DNA from: Ophiosphaerella korrae
Taxonomy: Eukaryota > Ascomycota > Dothideomycetes > Pleosporales > Phaeosphaeriaceae
Direction: 5' to 3'
Assembly: GCA_028456385.1 (NCBI GenBank)
Contig: JALNQF010000040.1
Coordinates: 186,001 to 250,000 of the forward strand
Length of the DNA: 64,000 nucleotides
Below, piece after piece: positions 11,381 to 23,644 of this stretch (positions are counted from its first letter, which is position 1; each line of letters begins with the position of its first letter). Under the pieces are notes generated by a model. That model was not told the origin of the DNA. It searched no databases and saw nothing but the letters and a program-made list of their open reading frames with translations. Made by a program: the position numbers and the translations under genes.

Positions 11381-14109
11381 GGGCAAGTCAGCAGGGCTTC
11401 AAGCAATATCGTCTTTGGGGTGATTTTGGCCCTGCATGTCGCGTGTTGTTGGAGCGGGGTCGTAGCGTGACGCCATTCGCATGGCGGCACGCCCAAAGGC
11501 CCATTCCGACCCCGGAGGCGGCTTGCATTGGGGCCGCGGCCTTTGGTGGGGTCGACTACTAATATGCTGTCTGGCCATGCATGCTCACCTACCTTTCAGC
11601 CCAATCCTTCGCCTCACTTGCTGTCCCGTGACCGTGCCTGAGTATTGACACATGGCCGCTCTGCCTCTGCCTGCTGCGCTGCACCCTGCTATCAGGTGGA
11701 AAGGGAATGCCGGTTCCGTGCTGGTGCTTTGGAACTCGTCGCTGCACGCCGTCAGCGAGTCTCGGCGGCTAGAGCAATCGTCTCGCAATGTGGTCGTGTC
11801 TGCAGGAGGGTTGGATGGACATGGTAACATGTCGTTGACCGAAGAACAGAATGGCAGCATATGGCGAGCGAGGCCTGTGCGATGGCGCCATCGATTGAAG
11901 CTGGGCACAGCTGCCGCTCTTTATCTCTGCCCCTTCCTCGCCATGAGTTGTTTTGTGCAACAGAGTCGCAGTAGATGCGCTCCGTTGATGCAGCGTGAAG
12001 ATGCTTTCGTCAAACAATGCACGGGTCTTGCCAGGGTACATTTGGATTGGCTGCTGCCCGTCCGGCTATCACTTGCTGGATAGCGCTCAACACGTGTTGT
12101 GTGTTCTACCATACATGCCATGCTGCCATGTTCATTATTCCCTCTTGTAACCTAGCCTCTCGGCGGGCGCGATAACTTCCCCTAGTGGGCGGGAGCAAGC
12201 CGTCGTGCCGTCGTGCATGTGCACTACTTCCTAATCGAGCTGATTCGGCCCCCAAATCCTGCGCTTTGGAACTGACGATGATAGTTGAAGCAAACATATA
12301 GCAATTGAATTGACTAGACTAGTCATACATTTCAACACCCTCCAATCGCAGACTGACTCGGCCAAGCCTGACTCCCAGCCGAGCAAAGCGGCCCACTCTG
12401 CTTCCTCCTAGGAAAGATGATCGCCAGTAGTGATAAGATGCCGCGATGTGTGAGGCCGGAGGAGCTATGAACCCGGCGAACGTCTCCGTCTTTTTTTGGA
12501 TGGCGGAGAGAGTCGCCAGTACCAAGATACGTGAGTTTCCACGTGAACTAAGCAGCAGATGCACGTAAAAAGGCCGCAGATTGTGCCGAGGCAGCAGAGG
12601 CATTCACGAATCATGATGGCAGGCTGCGATCAAGTCACCGGTGTAGTTTTGAAAGTAGCAGATCAGAATAGAGCTACCGCGTCAACGACGCAAAGGCTTG
12701 AATATAGAGACGGATTTGGGCCAGAAGGAGGAAACTCATGGCCATTTTGAGGAGAGACGGGAGACTACAGAGCAAGCAACACAGGCTTGACGTTACGAAC
12801 AAACTTTTTTTGCATCTCTGCGCCCAAGCACAGCTTTGACAGCTGAACTGACAGCAAAGCAGCACGCAGAAGCTGTCCGACAGAGGTTGGGCGTGAGGAT
12901 GCTGAGACCAAGCAATAGATAGGCCGGTGTGGAAACATGGTGGTCTGGTCAGAAGACCACCCCCAACCAGAAGGAGACACGGACAGAGCGTCGAACTGCA
13001 ACCAAACCGCGATACCAATGGTAACGGTAACGGCAATACAGCAACTATTCGGGAATACACGTGTCGCACAACAGCCAATTGCAGCAGGCAGCCGCACATG
13101 CAGATGATAGGCGCGGTTGATCGCTCGCGTCCTGCCGAGCAGGCTCCGAAGTGGTGTGCGGACCAGCGAAGAGGGCGCGTCAGTCAGGAACAGGGAATGG
13201 CTTGCAAGAGGAGTTCAACAGGCGATTGCGGTGATGAAACTTGACGGAGAGGCTTGCCGACAGCGCTGACACATGCGCCAATTCATCATGAGTTATTATT
13301 CAACCAACTACCACGGAGCACCCAAGCAGAAACCGGGGCCCAGACTCTTCTCCAACACGCGACGCCACAGTGGCTGTGACATGCCCACTCCAGCTGGATG
13401 GACGATGGACGTGCAACGGGGACTCCACCCGCCACGACGGCCAGTTCAGATTTGGGCATCAGTGAGGAAATTTTCGGCTGCACATCTGCCAGATGGGCTG
13501 CACCATTGCATCAGCATGCGCGCAACATTGAGGCTGGCGGCGCGCAGTCGACCACTCCCAGCGACGACACGTCCGCGAGCGCTGCACTCTGCTGCAGCAA
13601 TAAAGCATGCGGCGAGACGCTGCCCGCATATTCGGCCACGGACGGGCTAGTGCGGGAGCTGTGAGCTGGCCATGCGCCAGCCAGCAACGTGCGACGCTTT
13701 TCCTTGCCGCCCTCGCCGACTCGGAGTGTCACGATAGGCTGCCTGCCCATGGACTGGTGGCCCTCGTCGCTGCCCCAGACGCCCGCATTCCACGTCTTGA
13801 TTCAAAGTCGCCTCACTCCGCCATTCTCTACGCGATTCCCTACCCTGCTCTCTACCCTATTTACTTGCACCGCCTTCTTCTACCCCAAAACCCTGTCTCG
13901 TCGTGGAGGTCAAGTGGACCGCTGTGGACCGCTGGCGCTGCTTACCGTCCCGGAGCACTGATACTTCCTGACCGCCTCACAGCTGACATACCGACTTTGT
14001 ACCTTCAAGTACCACCCGCACCCAGCTCAACGGTCGCGCGACACCTCTTCCCCTGTGCCAAGCCTTGCTGCAGGAACGCTCAGCCTCAGGAACATTCAGC
14101 CTCGCCGCA
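11381..14109. other. Long intergenic region between DUG2 and the SKT-repeat gene (divergent)
   Basis: About 2.7 kb with no ORF that resembles a known family. It must hold the DUG2 promoter on the left. The last 300-500 bp before 14110 are pyrimidine-rich and look like a fungal promoter and 5' leader. A T-run lies at 12491-12497. A non-coding RNA cannot be excluded. Confidence 0.5.
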
Positions 14110-15476
14110 ATGGGAGTGGGCGAGACCATCACTGTCATCAACAAGTCGGGCAAGGTTGTGAGCAGTGTGAGTCGCCGATAAGGGCCCTGTGCCGATAAGC
14201 CCCGTACTGACCACCCCTCTAGAGCAAACATATTGTCAGCGTCTTCAAGGAGGCCAAGGCCGCCTATCGCGAGCGCAAGGCTGAGATCAAGGCCGAGAAA
14301 GATGCCGCCTACCAGGCAAAGAAGCTCAGTGAGGGCGTGAAAGCCATCCAAATCGACGATGATGTCCGGTCGCGTGCATCCTCGCGCCATTCCAGGCACT
14401 CCAAGGCCACACACTGGTCCAAGGCCCCCAAGTCACCCCGCGCCAGACCAACCATGGAGCGCGGCTACACAGACAGCTTCTATGCAAATGACAGCCCCCA
14501 GAGCAACAGGCATCGCTTTGAGGAGGACCTCGCTGGCAGCTCGCGCGATGCACACCGCATGGAGATTGCAAGAAGGAATTCAGACATGCATGTCCACAAA
14601 ACTCCTGCCGCCCGCCGCCAGTCCATCGACATGGATCTCGCATACGGCGAGATCCCCCCACCACTGCCCGAGAAGAGGTACGATGACGGCGAGCTGAAGG
14701 AGAAGGCTTCCAAGATCACTATGCTCCTGGACGAGGCCAATTGCCTCCAGTACTCCGTCACTCAGACCATTGAGAACCTGCAAAAGAACCCAGAGGCCCT
14801 CGCCGCCGTGTCCCTCACCCTCGCCGAAATTAGCACCATCATTGGGAAAATGGGCCCAGGCGTCCTCCTCACGCTCAAGGGCAGCTTTCCCGCCGTTGCC
14901 GCCCTGCTCCTCAGCCCGCAATTCATGATCGCTGGTGGCGTCGCAGTCGGCGTCACCATCGTCGCCCTCGGCGGCTACAAAATCATCAAAAAGATCCAAG
15001 CCGACAGCGAGGAAAAAGCCGCTTCCCCAGCCCCTATCCCCATGGCCGCCCGCGGCCGCGTCGACTCCGGCGTCGATACCCCCGCCGACCCCAACGTGCT
15101 GGACGAACTGGAGCCTGCCGAACTTAGTCGCGTGGAAAAGTGGCGCCGCGGCATCGCCGACATCGAAGCCGAGAGCGCGGGCACGACGGTCGACGGCGAG
15201 TTTGTTACCCCTGGTGCATCCCGCTACCTTATTGCTGAAGGTGTTCTTGATGAGGACGACCTCAAGTCACGACGCAGCGGGCACACGAGCAAGTCGCATC
15301 GCGCGCGGTCAGAGCGCAGCGTCAAGACCAGCAAGACGAGCAAGACGAGCAAGACGAGCAAGACGAGCGAGACGCGCAAGACGAAGACAACGGTCAAGGA
15401 GGGCAGCAGTAAGAAGAAGGCCAAGGAACCTTCCGGCTTGAAGATGTTGTTTCGCTCGCATACCTCACACGTCTAG
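14110..15476 (+). CDS. Conserved fungal protein with hydrophobic core and Ser-Lys-Thr repeat tail
   Basis: Two exons, 14110-14166 and 14223-15476, separated by a 56-bp intron (GTGAGT...CTCTAG); 436 residues. The short first exon (MGVGETITVINKSGKVVSS) continues naturally into SKHIVSVFKEAKAAYRERK, which supports the splice. A polybasic, Ser-rich region follows. Near residues 240-300 there is a long hydrophobic segment rich in G, A, V and L ending in GGYKIIKKI, probably one or two membrane helices. The tail repeats SKT five times and ends in a basic stretch. I recognise the general pattern as a Pezizomycotina conserved protein but know no function. Confidence 0.85.
15321..15389 (+). repeat. 9-bp tandem repeat coding for Ser-Lys-Thr
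   Basis: Five near-perfect copies of AGCAAGACG followed by degenerate copies, in frame in the tail of the upstream gene. In-frame unit length means copy number can change without breaking the protein. Confidence 0.9.
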
Positions 15477-15856
15477 ACTTTTCACCTCCTTTACATTCCA
15501 TCTACATTAGCGTTTGGCGTTTAATATCCTTTTTTTTTTCTTTTCTTTTTTTGAAGCATTCAGCGTGGATCAGTCACTTTTTTTGGCCCATTTTTCAAAT
15601 ATATATATCCACTAGACGACGGCGCGAGCCATCAACCACAGCCGTCGATTTATTTTCATTGTACAAAGAAATTGGCGTTTGGGAGGCGGGGGCGGTCAGC
15701 ATTGCGTTTGTTTCTTGATCTTGCATTTAATACCACATGCTATCCACAAGTTTTGTTCTTCATTATGCTCGCTCGCTACCATCTTATTATCGTCCATGAG
15801 AGACGCACCGGCAAGGAGGCTAGATACGACTACAATTACAAGCCCCTTTTCCAATA
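15477..15856. other. Convergent 3' intergenic region
   Basis: Contains T-rich blocks near 15530-15560 and an ATATATAT stretch near 15600, suitable for 3'-end formation of both convergent genes. Nothing else seen. Confidence 0.5.
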
Positions 15857-16654
15857 TCACCGCCGTGCCGCTCGGTCCAGTGCTTCAGTATACTTTCGCC
15901 GCGCCGTGGCCACGCGCTCTTCAGCCGCTTGCAGTTCCAGCCGCAGCGCCTCGACCTCGTCCCCGTCCCCGTACACCGCCGTCGCCACGTCAAAACGCAT
16001 CGGCGGAAGCGCCGTCCGCGGCGAAATCCCTTCGTCCAGATCGAGATATGGCTGCGGCGCCATCGCATCGAGTGGGAAATCGGGCAGATCCAGCAGCGGC
16101 GTCAGCGGCGGGAGACACAGCGTATTCACACCGCCATCCGCCAGCGACAACGACAGCGCGCTTACCCCTTGCTCCGTCACCGCCACCCCATTTCCCCCCC
16201 CTTCCACCCTCCTCCTCTTCCTCCCACCCTGCACCTCGTCCTCGTCCTCCTCCCTCCTCCCCCTCTTCCCCACCACCTCACCCCCACTCCCACTCCCACT
16301 CCCACTCCCGCTCCCACTACCCCCCCTCCCCTCAACCCCCCACCCCCAACTCATCCGCCGCACACTCTCCCCCGCCCTCTGCACATCCTCCACACACAAC
16401 TGCGCCCCCACCCGCCCCGTCTCCCGCCCCCGCGCCACATAATACGTGTTCAGCAAGCTCCACGCCCGCTCCCGCATCCCCGCCGTCTGGAGCGCTAAAT
16501 CGTGCAGCGCCCGGAGCAGCGCCGGCGCCCATGTTGCCGCGTTGGCCGACGGCGCGAGGTGTGGCGGCAGGAGCGCGGGTGTCACGAGGGACCACGAGGA
16601 TTGGATAGAGGCGATTAAGAGGTCTAGTTGCGTTGTTGTTGTGGGTACCGTCAT
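15857..16654 (-). CDS. Uncharacterised small protein with Gly-Ser repeat and C-terminal coiled coil
   Basis: Single ORF of 265 residues from an ATG at 16654. The N-terminal 100 residues look helical and conserved in style (IQSSWSLVTPALLPPHL, then LLNTYYVARGRETG). A low-complexity GSGSGSGSGS stretch follows, then a nuclear-localisation-like KRGRREEDEDE...GRKRRR, and finally an EALRLELQAAEERVATARRKY coiled coil. No catalytic motif. Its promoter would lie in 16655-17530. I do not recognise the family; a nuclear structural or regulatory role is a guess from the basic cluster. Confidence 0.7.
   Translation of the reverse strand: MTVPTTTTQLDLLIASIQSSWSLVTPALLPPHLAPSANAATWAPALLRALHDLALQTAGMRERAWSLLNTYYVARGRETGRVGAQLCVEDVQRAGESVRRMSWGWGVEGRGGSGSGSGSGSGSGGEVVGKRGRREEDEDEVQGGRKRRRVEGGGNGVAVTEQGVSALSLSLADGGVNTLCLPPLTPLLDLPDFPLDAMAPQPYLDLDEGISPRTALPPMRFDVATAVYGDGDEVEALRLELQAAEERVATARRKYTEALDRAARR
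16270..16325 (-). repeat. Hexanucleotide repeat coding for Gly-Ser
   Basis: About seven near-copies of CCCACT or CCCGCT on the plus strand, read as Gly-Ser on the minus strand inside the small coiled-coil protein. Likely length-variable. Confidence 0.8.
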
Positions 16655-17531
16655 TTTTTATTATTATTTACTTGTTTGGTTGTTTATTTGGCGTTATCGA
16701 TGGGGTTTTGTTGTTGTTGGTGATGATTACTTGGGGGAGTTGCGCTGTGCGATATACGCTGTGCGAGGGACAAAGGGGTGCTTGGGGCCCATAAAGACGG
16801 GGGGTTACGGGCTTTGTTTTGCAGGGGGGGGGGGGGAAGGGTGAGACGGCTTTGTGGGCGGGGTTTGTTGGCGGGACATTGTGCGTTGGGGACAAGTAGG
16901 TGGGTGGGTGAGTGGGTGTCTTCAAGCTGTGCGATTCAGGGGGTGCGGTCAAAGGAGCGGTGGAGGAAGTGTCGTGGGAGTGAGATGCTTATTGTCCATG
17001 GTTCGTGCTGCGCTTTGTGGCCTTGTTCGTGTCTGGTCTTGGTCCTCGCTAGTTGCGTTCATTGTCGGCGAAGTGCATGGCGCCTATGTCTTTTTTCGGA
17101 CGTTGTGGGGTGTGGTTGCTGATGTACGCACTTTGCGAGGGCGGACGAGCGAAGCTTCGATTCCGGGTGGATGGGAGGAATTGAAATATGGTAGGTCGGG
17201 CGGAAAGCGTACACCCACTTGGGTGGTTGTGTATGAAGGGAGTTCAGTGACTGCAAAGGGACGACAATCACGATTGAATCATTTCGCGGATTGTGTCGGG
17301 TACGTGGTTATATTGAGAAGACTTGACGAGCTTGAAAAGCAAGATGTGTCTCTTTTGAGCTACCGATTTGATACCATGACTTTGATTGCCATCCGTCAGT
17401 CTCGGAAACCAGAGATACCAATCTCGACTTCCATGGCAACCCCCCCCCCCCCCCCAATTCACAAACCCATAATAAACGCTCCACCGCCCTCCAGTACGAC
17501 TTTCTATCATCCCATCTCCCCAAGATATCTC
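16655..17531. other. Intergenic region with G13 and C16 homopolymers
   Basis: Holds a G13 run (16824-16836) and a C16 run (17440-17455). The 373-codon plus-strand ORF starting here runs antisense into the CCCH gene and has no family features, so it is rejected as a gene. Confidence 0.6.
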
Positions 17532-20500
17532 TCACATCCGCCCCCCAACCCCCTTCAAAATCCCCCCAAACAGCCTCCGCTGCGCATCGACATCCTGCGC
17601 CCCCATCTTCCTCTTCTCCTCACCATATGCAGCTGCAGAGTTAGCGGCGACAGCGGCAAGCGACGCTGGTGTGTGCTGAGATTGGGCGGGGAGAATGACT
17701 TTAAACGGTGTGTGTTGTTTGCTCGTCGGCCTAGCCACCTCTGTCCTAGAATCCTTCATTCTCGACGCGAGTGGTGCAGGTGCGGGTCGTTCCATAGCGG
17801 CAAGCAACGCTGGTGTGTGCTGAGATTGGACAGGGAAAATAACGTTAAACGGTGTGTGTTGTGTACTCTTCGGCTTGGACATGAGCGGTCCCGAGTCTGT
17901 TCGCGATGCGAGTGGTACAGGTGTGGACTTGGTGGGTTGTGCCGTGGCGGTACGCGAGGCTGGCGTAGGTTGTGACCGCGAAGGGAAAAGAAGGTCCATC
18001 AAGGAGCAGTGTTGCCTTGGCGACTGCTTAGACTGGGTCCTGGAATCCGTCATCTTCGACGCGAGCGGCACAGAAGCACTGTGTGTGCGCGGTCCCGATA
18101 GTTTTGTGACGTGTGCTGAGCCAGTATGTGCGCTGGGTGCATGAGAAAATGGACATATGAGCGTAGTGCAGAAGCCTTCTTGTGCGATGTTCCGGCACGG
18201 GATGGCTGAGCGGCGATCGACGCGTGGAGCTGACTGCCGATGGTGTATTGTGTTGACAGTGGCCTTCGCTGGGCCTTTGGATTTATGTGAGACTTGTTGG
18301 ATGAGCGCGTTGTCGTGGCTAAATTTGCATTTGTGGCCGAATCCGCAAAAGCCATTCTTGAGTATGTTGCGGCATGGTATGGGAGCTTGTCGACTGCTAT
18401 TGTCGAGGCCCTGTTGGCTATTGTTGAAACCTTGTTGTGTGGTTGAAGGTACATTCGTGGCGGGAGGGAAGGTGATTGGAGTCGATTGAGTGATTGGATC
18501 TATATCCATATCCGAAGAGAGCGACTCTGTATCTGCAGCTGGCATTGCAGAGTCGAGGAATGTGTGTGTGGTCTGGTTGGACCATGGCGTTGACTTTGGC
18601 TGGGGATTTGTATTTCTCATAGTGAAGTTGACGTTCAAAGGTTGTGGTTGAGGTGCCCATGGCAGATTGGCCTTCACAACAGGAACGGCGGTGGTGAACG
18701 TTTGTGGCTGAGGAACCGAAGGCAGATTGACCTTGGCAGTAGGATTGTTATTAGTGAAAGGATGCTTATTCTCAGCAGAGCCCATGGAAGTATCCGTAGT
18801 ATTACTCCCAATAGAGGAAGCAAGACTCTGATCAAAAATAGAAGATTGCTGACTCGACGCCGAAGACCCAAAGGACGAAGCCAAAGTCTCCTGCCCTCCT
18901 GCTGAGAAGAAGGCAGGTTGCTGGACCTGAAGAACGCCCTGCAGCATAGCGCAGACATGATCTACAGTTGACTTCAATCCCGCGAGTGGTGTTCCCTCCA
19001 CGTACAGTACGAGACCGGCCTGTAGCCGATTCATGGTCGTGGGGCACCACCCCGTAGCAACCACCTCTGGCACAGTGGCACAGCGAAATTGCAGAGTGAC
19101 AAGGAGTATGCGAACCACGAGCATAGTCTCAAGCTCAAAGCTCAAAGCTCGATCAGGGTCCATGATGAACTCATGTGGGAGGACTTTTGCGATGAAATCG
19201 CCGTTTTCATTCCACAGCTCTGTCAACCGCGTGAGGCAGAAGTGCTTGTCTGGCAGTGACTCAACGTTGCTATTGGTCAAGGTGCCTCTATCAGACATGG
19301 CAACGAGTTGGTGGAGGTTGGCTAGGTTGTTCTCGCCAGTGGCTTGTATGTTTTTGCGCTTTGCCTCTCTCTCTTCATGGCGTACTTGCTCCTCGAAGTC
19401 GGTTTTGCGCTTCTCATTCTCCACTCTTATGTCCAAGGCCTCTTCAACTGCCTTCTTCGTGTCTTCGTCGAATTTCTTTTTCTGTGCGGCGAGTAGATCT
19501 TTGCCGCGTTGCGTGGCGGCGATACATTCTTCTTCTTTTGCGCGAAGGCTATCGCCGTATTGCTGTTTCAAAGCAGTGATTTCTTGATCCTTTGTGTCAA
19601 GCTCAGCTTTGTGGCGCTGCTCAGCTGCTGCGTGTGCTTCTTCCTTGTCTTGTTTGGATTGAAGCTCATGTTGGAAACGGCAATGGATGGCAACAAGTTC
19701 TTCATCCTTTTGAGCAAGCTCTTGCTTATGGCTTGCCTCAACGTCGATTATCTTTCTCTCCAGCTCTGCCTGCAGTTTAGGGGCGACTAACATCGGGCCT
19801 GGCTGGTATTCTGGCGTGTTTTCGGACTCGAGATTCGGCGTTAGTAGTTGTACGACATTATCGATCTTGACAGCAAGGCCAGATATGAGTTTGAGGTCAT
19901 TAGAGGTTCGGATGATGCCGCTGATATCGCGAAGTGTAGTGGTCGATAGGCCAAGGTAAGGAATCATGCCATTCCATGTTTTGTCTTGAACAAGATGTTG
20001 ATAAAGACGGTCAATATGACTTGCTAATGTCTCAAGTTCCTGTGAATTTAGACTGATACGCGTCTCCATAAAGGTGTATAGAAAGTTCAGCTCGAGGCGA
20101 ATGCGGGTATACTGGGCCGTGAATAGGGCAGCGATATGGTAGTTGTTCTCCTTGTCACCCTGCGCGTTCTGAGTGAGGCATCGAACTGCCCTGCTTGATT
20201 CCATGATCTTTTCGAATGTGACCCCTGAGGCGACTTTCTCGAAGAGGTCGAGGGTGTCGCTCATGAATGTGCCTTTCTCTTTCTCGCTCAGAGGAGCAAG
20301 GGCACACTCTCTCCGGCGACGCACTTCGGTATCCAAGCACATGGCGGCAGTGCGCTTGGGGTTGTTAGCCTGGCACGTAAAGGAAGCCTAGTGTTGTGTA
20401 CCTTTAGGTCATATTGCGACTCGCATGAGCGGATTCTTTTGGTTGCTCGGCCTTCTTGTTCTTGTTGTTCTTTTTTGGTACTTGAGTCGTTGTTGTTCTA

Positions 20501-20740
20501 TCGGCGAGCATTAGGAATTGGCAGTAAGGCATGAGGTGTCATGGCTGTGCTCACCTCTTCTGAGTTGTCATCAGAGGCAGCGAGCCGTTTTCTCTTGGTG
20601 CCCGATCGCAGTTGCGCAAGAGAGCTTGCACCAGAAGCATAATCGACAGTAGGCGCAGCTGTAGCTGAGACCACTTTGGTAGGAGCCTTTGCCGTCATGG
20701 TAGGCAGCTTGCTCCGGGCGGTGGTGGTTGGGGTTTTCAT
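17532..20740 (-). CDS. CCCH-type zinc-finger protein with long coiled coil
   Basis: The 936-codon ORF starting at 20342 is probably the third exon of a longer gene. Exons 20740-20555 and 20497-20402 join it: intron 20498-20554 (GTGAGC...ATAG) and a very short 32-bp intron 20370-20401 (GTACAC...CCAG). This gives 1,039 residues starting MKTPTTTARSKLP, with SQYDLK-ANNPKRTAA across the second junction. A coiled coil lies near residues 295-440. Two CCCH fingers lie near 757-778 (C-x8-C-x5-C-x3-H) and 815-835 (C-x8-C-x4-C-x3-H). The C-terminus has repeated Ser/Thr/Pro blocks with the theme STQHTPFNVIFP. CCCH fingers commonly bind RNA; function here is unknown. If the 32-bp intron is wrong, the protein starts at 20342. 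Confidence 0.8.
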
Positions 20741-21372
20741 TTGCAATGCTGCAGGGATATTGCAGTAGGTAGGGCAATTGAAAGAAATTGTAGATGGTCT
20801 GGGTGAGGGGAGAGCAAAATTGTGGTGCGCTGGGACTGTGACGTGACTTTGCGGAGGACGGCATGGTGACGCGCTAGCCTCTTTCGGCAACGTGAGTGAA
20901 GCGAAGTGAATGTTGAAAAAGACGTGAAAGTTGCGCTGAGATGGCGGGAGAGTAGGGAACAATAGAACAAATTTGCTATCGTGCAGGGAATAGGGACAAA
21001 CATGGTGCAGTCAGGGGACAATACGTTTGCTAGTGTTGTTTGTTGAGTCCTCAAGTGCACGGGAGAGCAGCGATGCGTGAAGACGAAATAGGCACGGTAT
21101 GTTTTGACGCTACAGGCGATGGTTTTTTTTTTTTTCCTATATTTTCCTATCGTTTCAAACGGGGGGGCAACGCGAGCAAAGTGTGGTGGGACGTGGTCGG
21201 GATAGGGATTGGGCGGCGGCCTTGGCACGGCATCATCTCGGCGCCGCTGATCCGGGGAAGTGGTTGTGCCCGTTGAGATCCGGCACAACAAACGGCGGAC
21301 AGCCGGGCTGGCAGCCATCCATCAAGCAATCAATCAATCCAATGTCGACGCGGTAAAATCGCCGTCTTCAAG
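20741..21372. promoter_or_regulatory. Divergent intergenic region between CCCH gene and Zn2Cys6 regulator
   Basis: The two genes are transcribed away from this 630-bp region, so it must carry both promoters. It includes a T13 run (21123-21135) on the plus strand and CAATCAATCAATC just upstream of the regulator start. A minus-strand ORF crossing it is not supported beyond the CCCH first exon. Confidence 0.6.
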
Positions 21373-23644
21373 ATGCGCAACCCCGTAGCGTGCATCTCGT
21401 GCCGGACGGCCAAGCAGCGCTGCCTCAACAACCAGGACGGCCAGGCGTGTGAGCGGTGCAAGACCAACGCAAGGCCGGACCTGTGCGAATATCCTCCGCC
21501 AGGGACAAGCGCAATCCACCGCAAGCCTAAACGCCCGCGGCCATCAGAGGGCGCGGGAGACACGCCGCCAGGAGGAGCGACATTCCACCCCGCCAATGCG
21601 GCGCACGCTGTTGGTCGCCATGACGCAGGCGTGCCGAACGGCCTCAGCGGCCAGAGTCCCACCAATGCCGCTTCGTACGCCCCTTCGCCGAAGGCGGCAG
21701 CGGCATCGCCCTCGATCGTGCTGGACGGCCTGGACCCGCTGGACCTGTTGACCGACGAGGTCAAGAACAGCTACCTGCGCTGCTCGTACAAATGGAGCTT
21801 CCACCACACGCCCACGCTGCTGCTGCGGATACGCGACCGCACGCTGGAGCCCTGGATGGCGTGGGCGATACTGGCGCTGGCCATACGGTATGGCTGCTGG
21901 ACAGACCCCTATGCTGTCGCGCTGTGCGCTCGCTCCCTGCTAACGTGCCCGCAGCTTCGTCAAAGACCCGCCGCCGCCCTTCCGCACCCAGACCGAGGCC
22001 AGCAACGCCTATGCCGCCCACGCCCGCCAGATTCTGCAGTCGGACCTCGAGACGCCCAGCGTCAGCCGCGTCCAGGCTCTGCTCATGCTGACGGGCCATG
22101 ACTGGGGCGCTGGCAACGGGCGGCGGGCCTGGATCTACCTGGGCATGGCCATCCGCCTGGTCGAGGTCATGGACCTGACCCAGGAGCTCAAGGGGCCGCG
22201 CAACCGCATGCCCACGCGCGAGGAGTTTATCGAGGCCGAGGTGCGGCGCCGCACCGCCTGGACCTGCTTTCTCATGGACTCGCTCCTGAGCGGAGGCAAG
22301 GGCCGCAAGCGCTCGCTGGCTGCCGCCGACATGACCATCCAGCTGCCCTGTGAGCGCGAGGCCTTTGTCTTTGGAGAAGCCACCTGCACCGAGCAGCTCG
22401 ACAGCACCGTGCGTATGCCGCCCGTCGCCCTCCCTGTGGGCGAGATTGGCATCATTGCATACAGCATGCGTGCTGCCAATATCTGGGGCAAGGTTGCGCG
22501 CTGGGCCTGCTCCAACGACTTCAAGACGGAACTGCCGTGGTCGCCGGCCTCTCAGTTTCAGCAACTGGTCTACGAGCTTGGCCGGTGGAAGAGCTCACTT
22601 CCCCGCCGGTTGCAGTATGATTTGTTTTCGCTCCACAGCCACAACGCAGTCGACCAGGGCCAGGCCTATTGCTACATGCATTGCATCCACTTCATGAGCT
22701 ACATGTTCCTCCATCGCGCCTATCTGCCTGTCTTGGAGCCGCAGCAAAACGGCATAGCCGCGGACGGGACCCCAAATTCGTTTGAGCAGCACAAGGACAT
22801 GTGGAGGAGCTGGCAGCAGACAGCACGCAAGGAGCTCTTCAATGAAGCTTTTATGGTGCTGGAGATGCTTGAGGAGATGCGTACATTCGGCGTTTATTTC
22901 CTTCGTGGATTGGTGCCGTGGATAGGCTTCACAATCTACACAGCCGTCGGTGTCATGCTGTATTGCTATAACTTTCCAAGTGTGGAGGATGATCCACGGG
23001 TGCAGAAGAAGGCGCGAGGGTGCGTCATCACCGGCTGCACCTTTTTGAAGCAGATGAAACAACAATGGCCAATGGCCGAGACTTGGGTCAGTATCAGCCT
23101 TACTCTACCACTAATTCAAGACTGACCATTCCAGTTTGAAACAATCAAGCGAATGCAAGCCTACTATCGATCCAGCCAGGATTCCCCCGCTTCGCCAGAA
23201 GAGCGAAAGGTTTTGCAGCGATCTCTGATTGACTACGGCGCACTGCAGCCGTCGCCTGTACAGAAACCAGGTGAAAATGGGAATACTTACGACATGCCAA
23301 TCGTGAATTCCGCATCTCCAGGCTCATTGACCCGCGAGGTAAGCCTGTGCATGTCTTTTTTTTTTTTTTTCTGGGGAGGTTAGCTGACACACACGCAGCC
23401 CAAGCCCATGCATGCTAACATGCACGCCCAAACATTGCACAGTCCTCCTTCAAACGCCGCAACACCGAGTGCCTACGCGTCAGGATACAATTGGGACACT
23501 CCAAACACACTACTACCACTCGAGGCTGACGAGTCTTTCAATCTCGACCACTTTGACTTGTCGAACACCGAAATTGAGGAGATGATCATGAACACTACAC
23601 AGGATTTCTGGGCCAGTTTCCCAGGTGAGGTCGGTTATCAGTGA
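21373..23644 (+). CDS. Zn(II)2Cys6 fungal-specific transcription factor
   Basis: Four exons: 21373-21887, 21955-23086, 23135-23338 and 23399-23644, 698 residues. The introns of 67, 48 and 60 bp have GTATGG/GCAG, GTCAGT/CCAG and GTAAGC/GCAG ends. The binuclear cluster starts at residue 7 (CISC, then RC, ACERC and LCEY, six cysteines). The middle region (residues about 160-500) is the fungal_trans domain, with MLTGHDWGAGNGRRAWIYLG and a RRRTAW motif followed by FLMDSLL. The C-terminus is acidic and aromatic, ending in WASFPGEVGYQ, a plausible activation domain. Role: sequence-specific nuclear regulator; targets unknown. The third intron contains a T15 run. Head-to-head with the CCCH gene. Confidence 0.93.

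Noticed and set aside
11652..12083. 143-codon plus-strand ORF
   Set aside because: Overlaps equally long minus-strand frames; no signal peptide, domain or splice support.
15672..16608. Two long plus-strand ORFs of 256 and 309 codons
   Set aside because: Ser/Pro/His-rich shadows of the Gly-Ser and charged stretches of the minus-strand gene at 15857-16654.
16854..17975. 373-codon plus-strand ORF
   Set aside because: It runs antisense into the CCCH gene 3' end, is full of Cys/Arg/Val from mirrored low-complexity codons, and has no motif.
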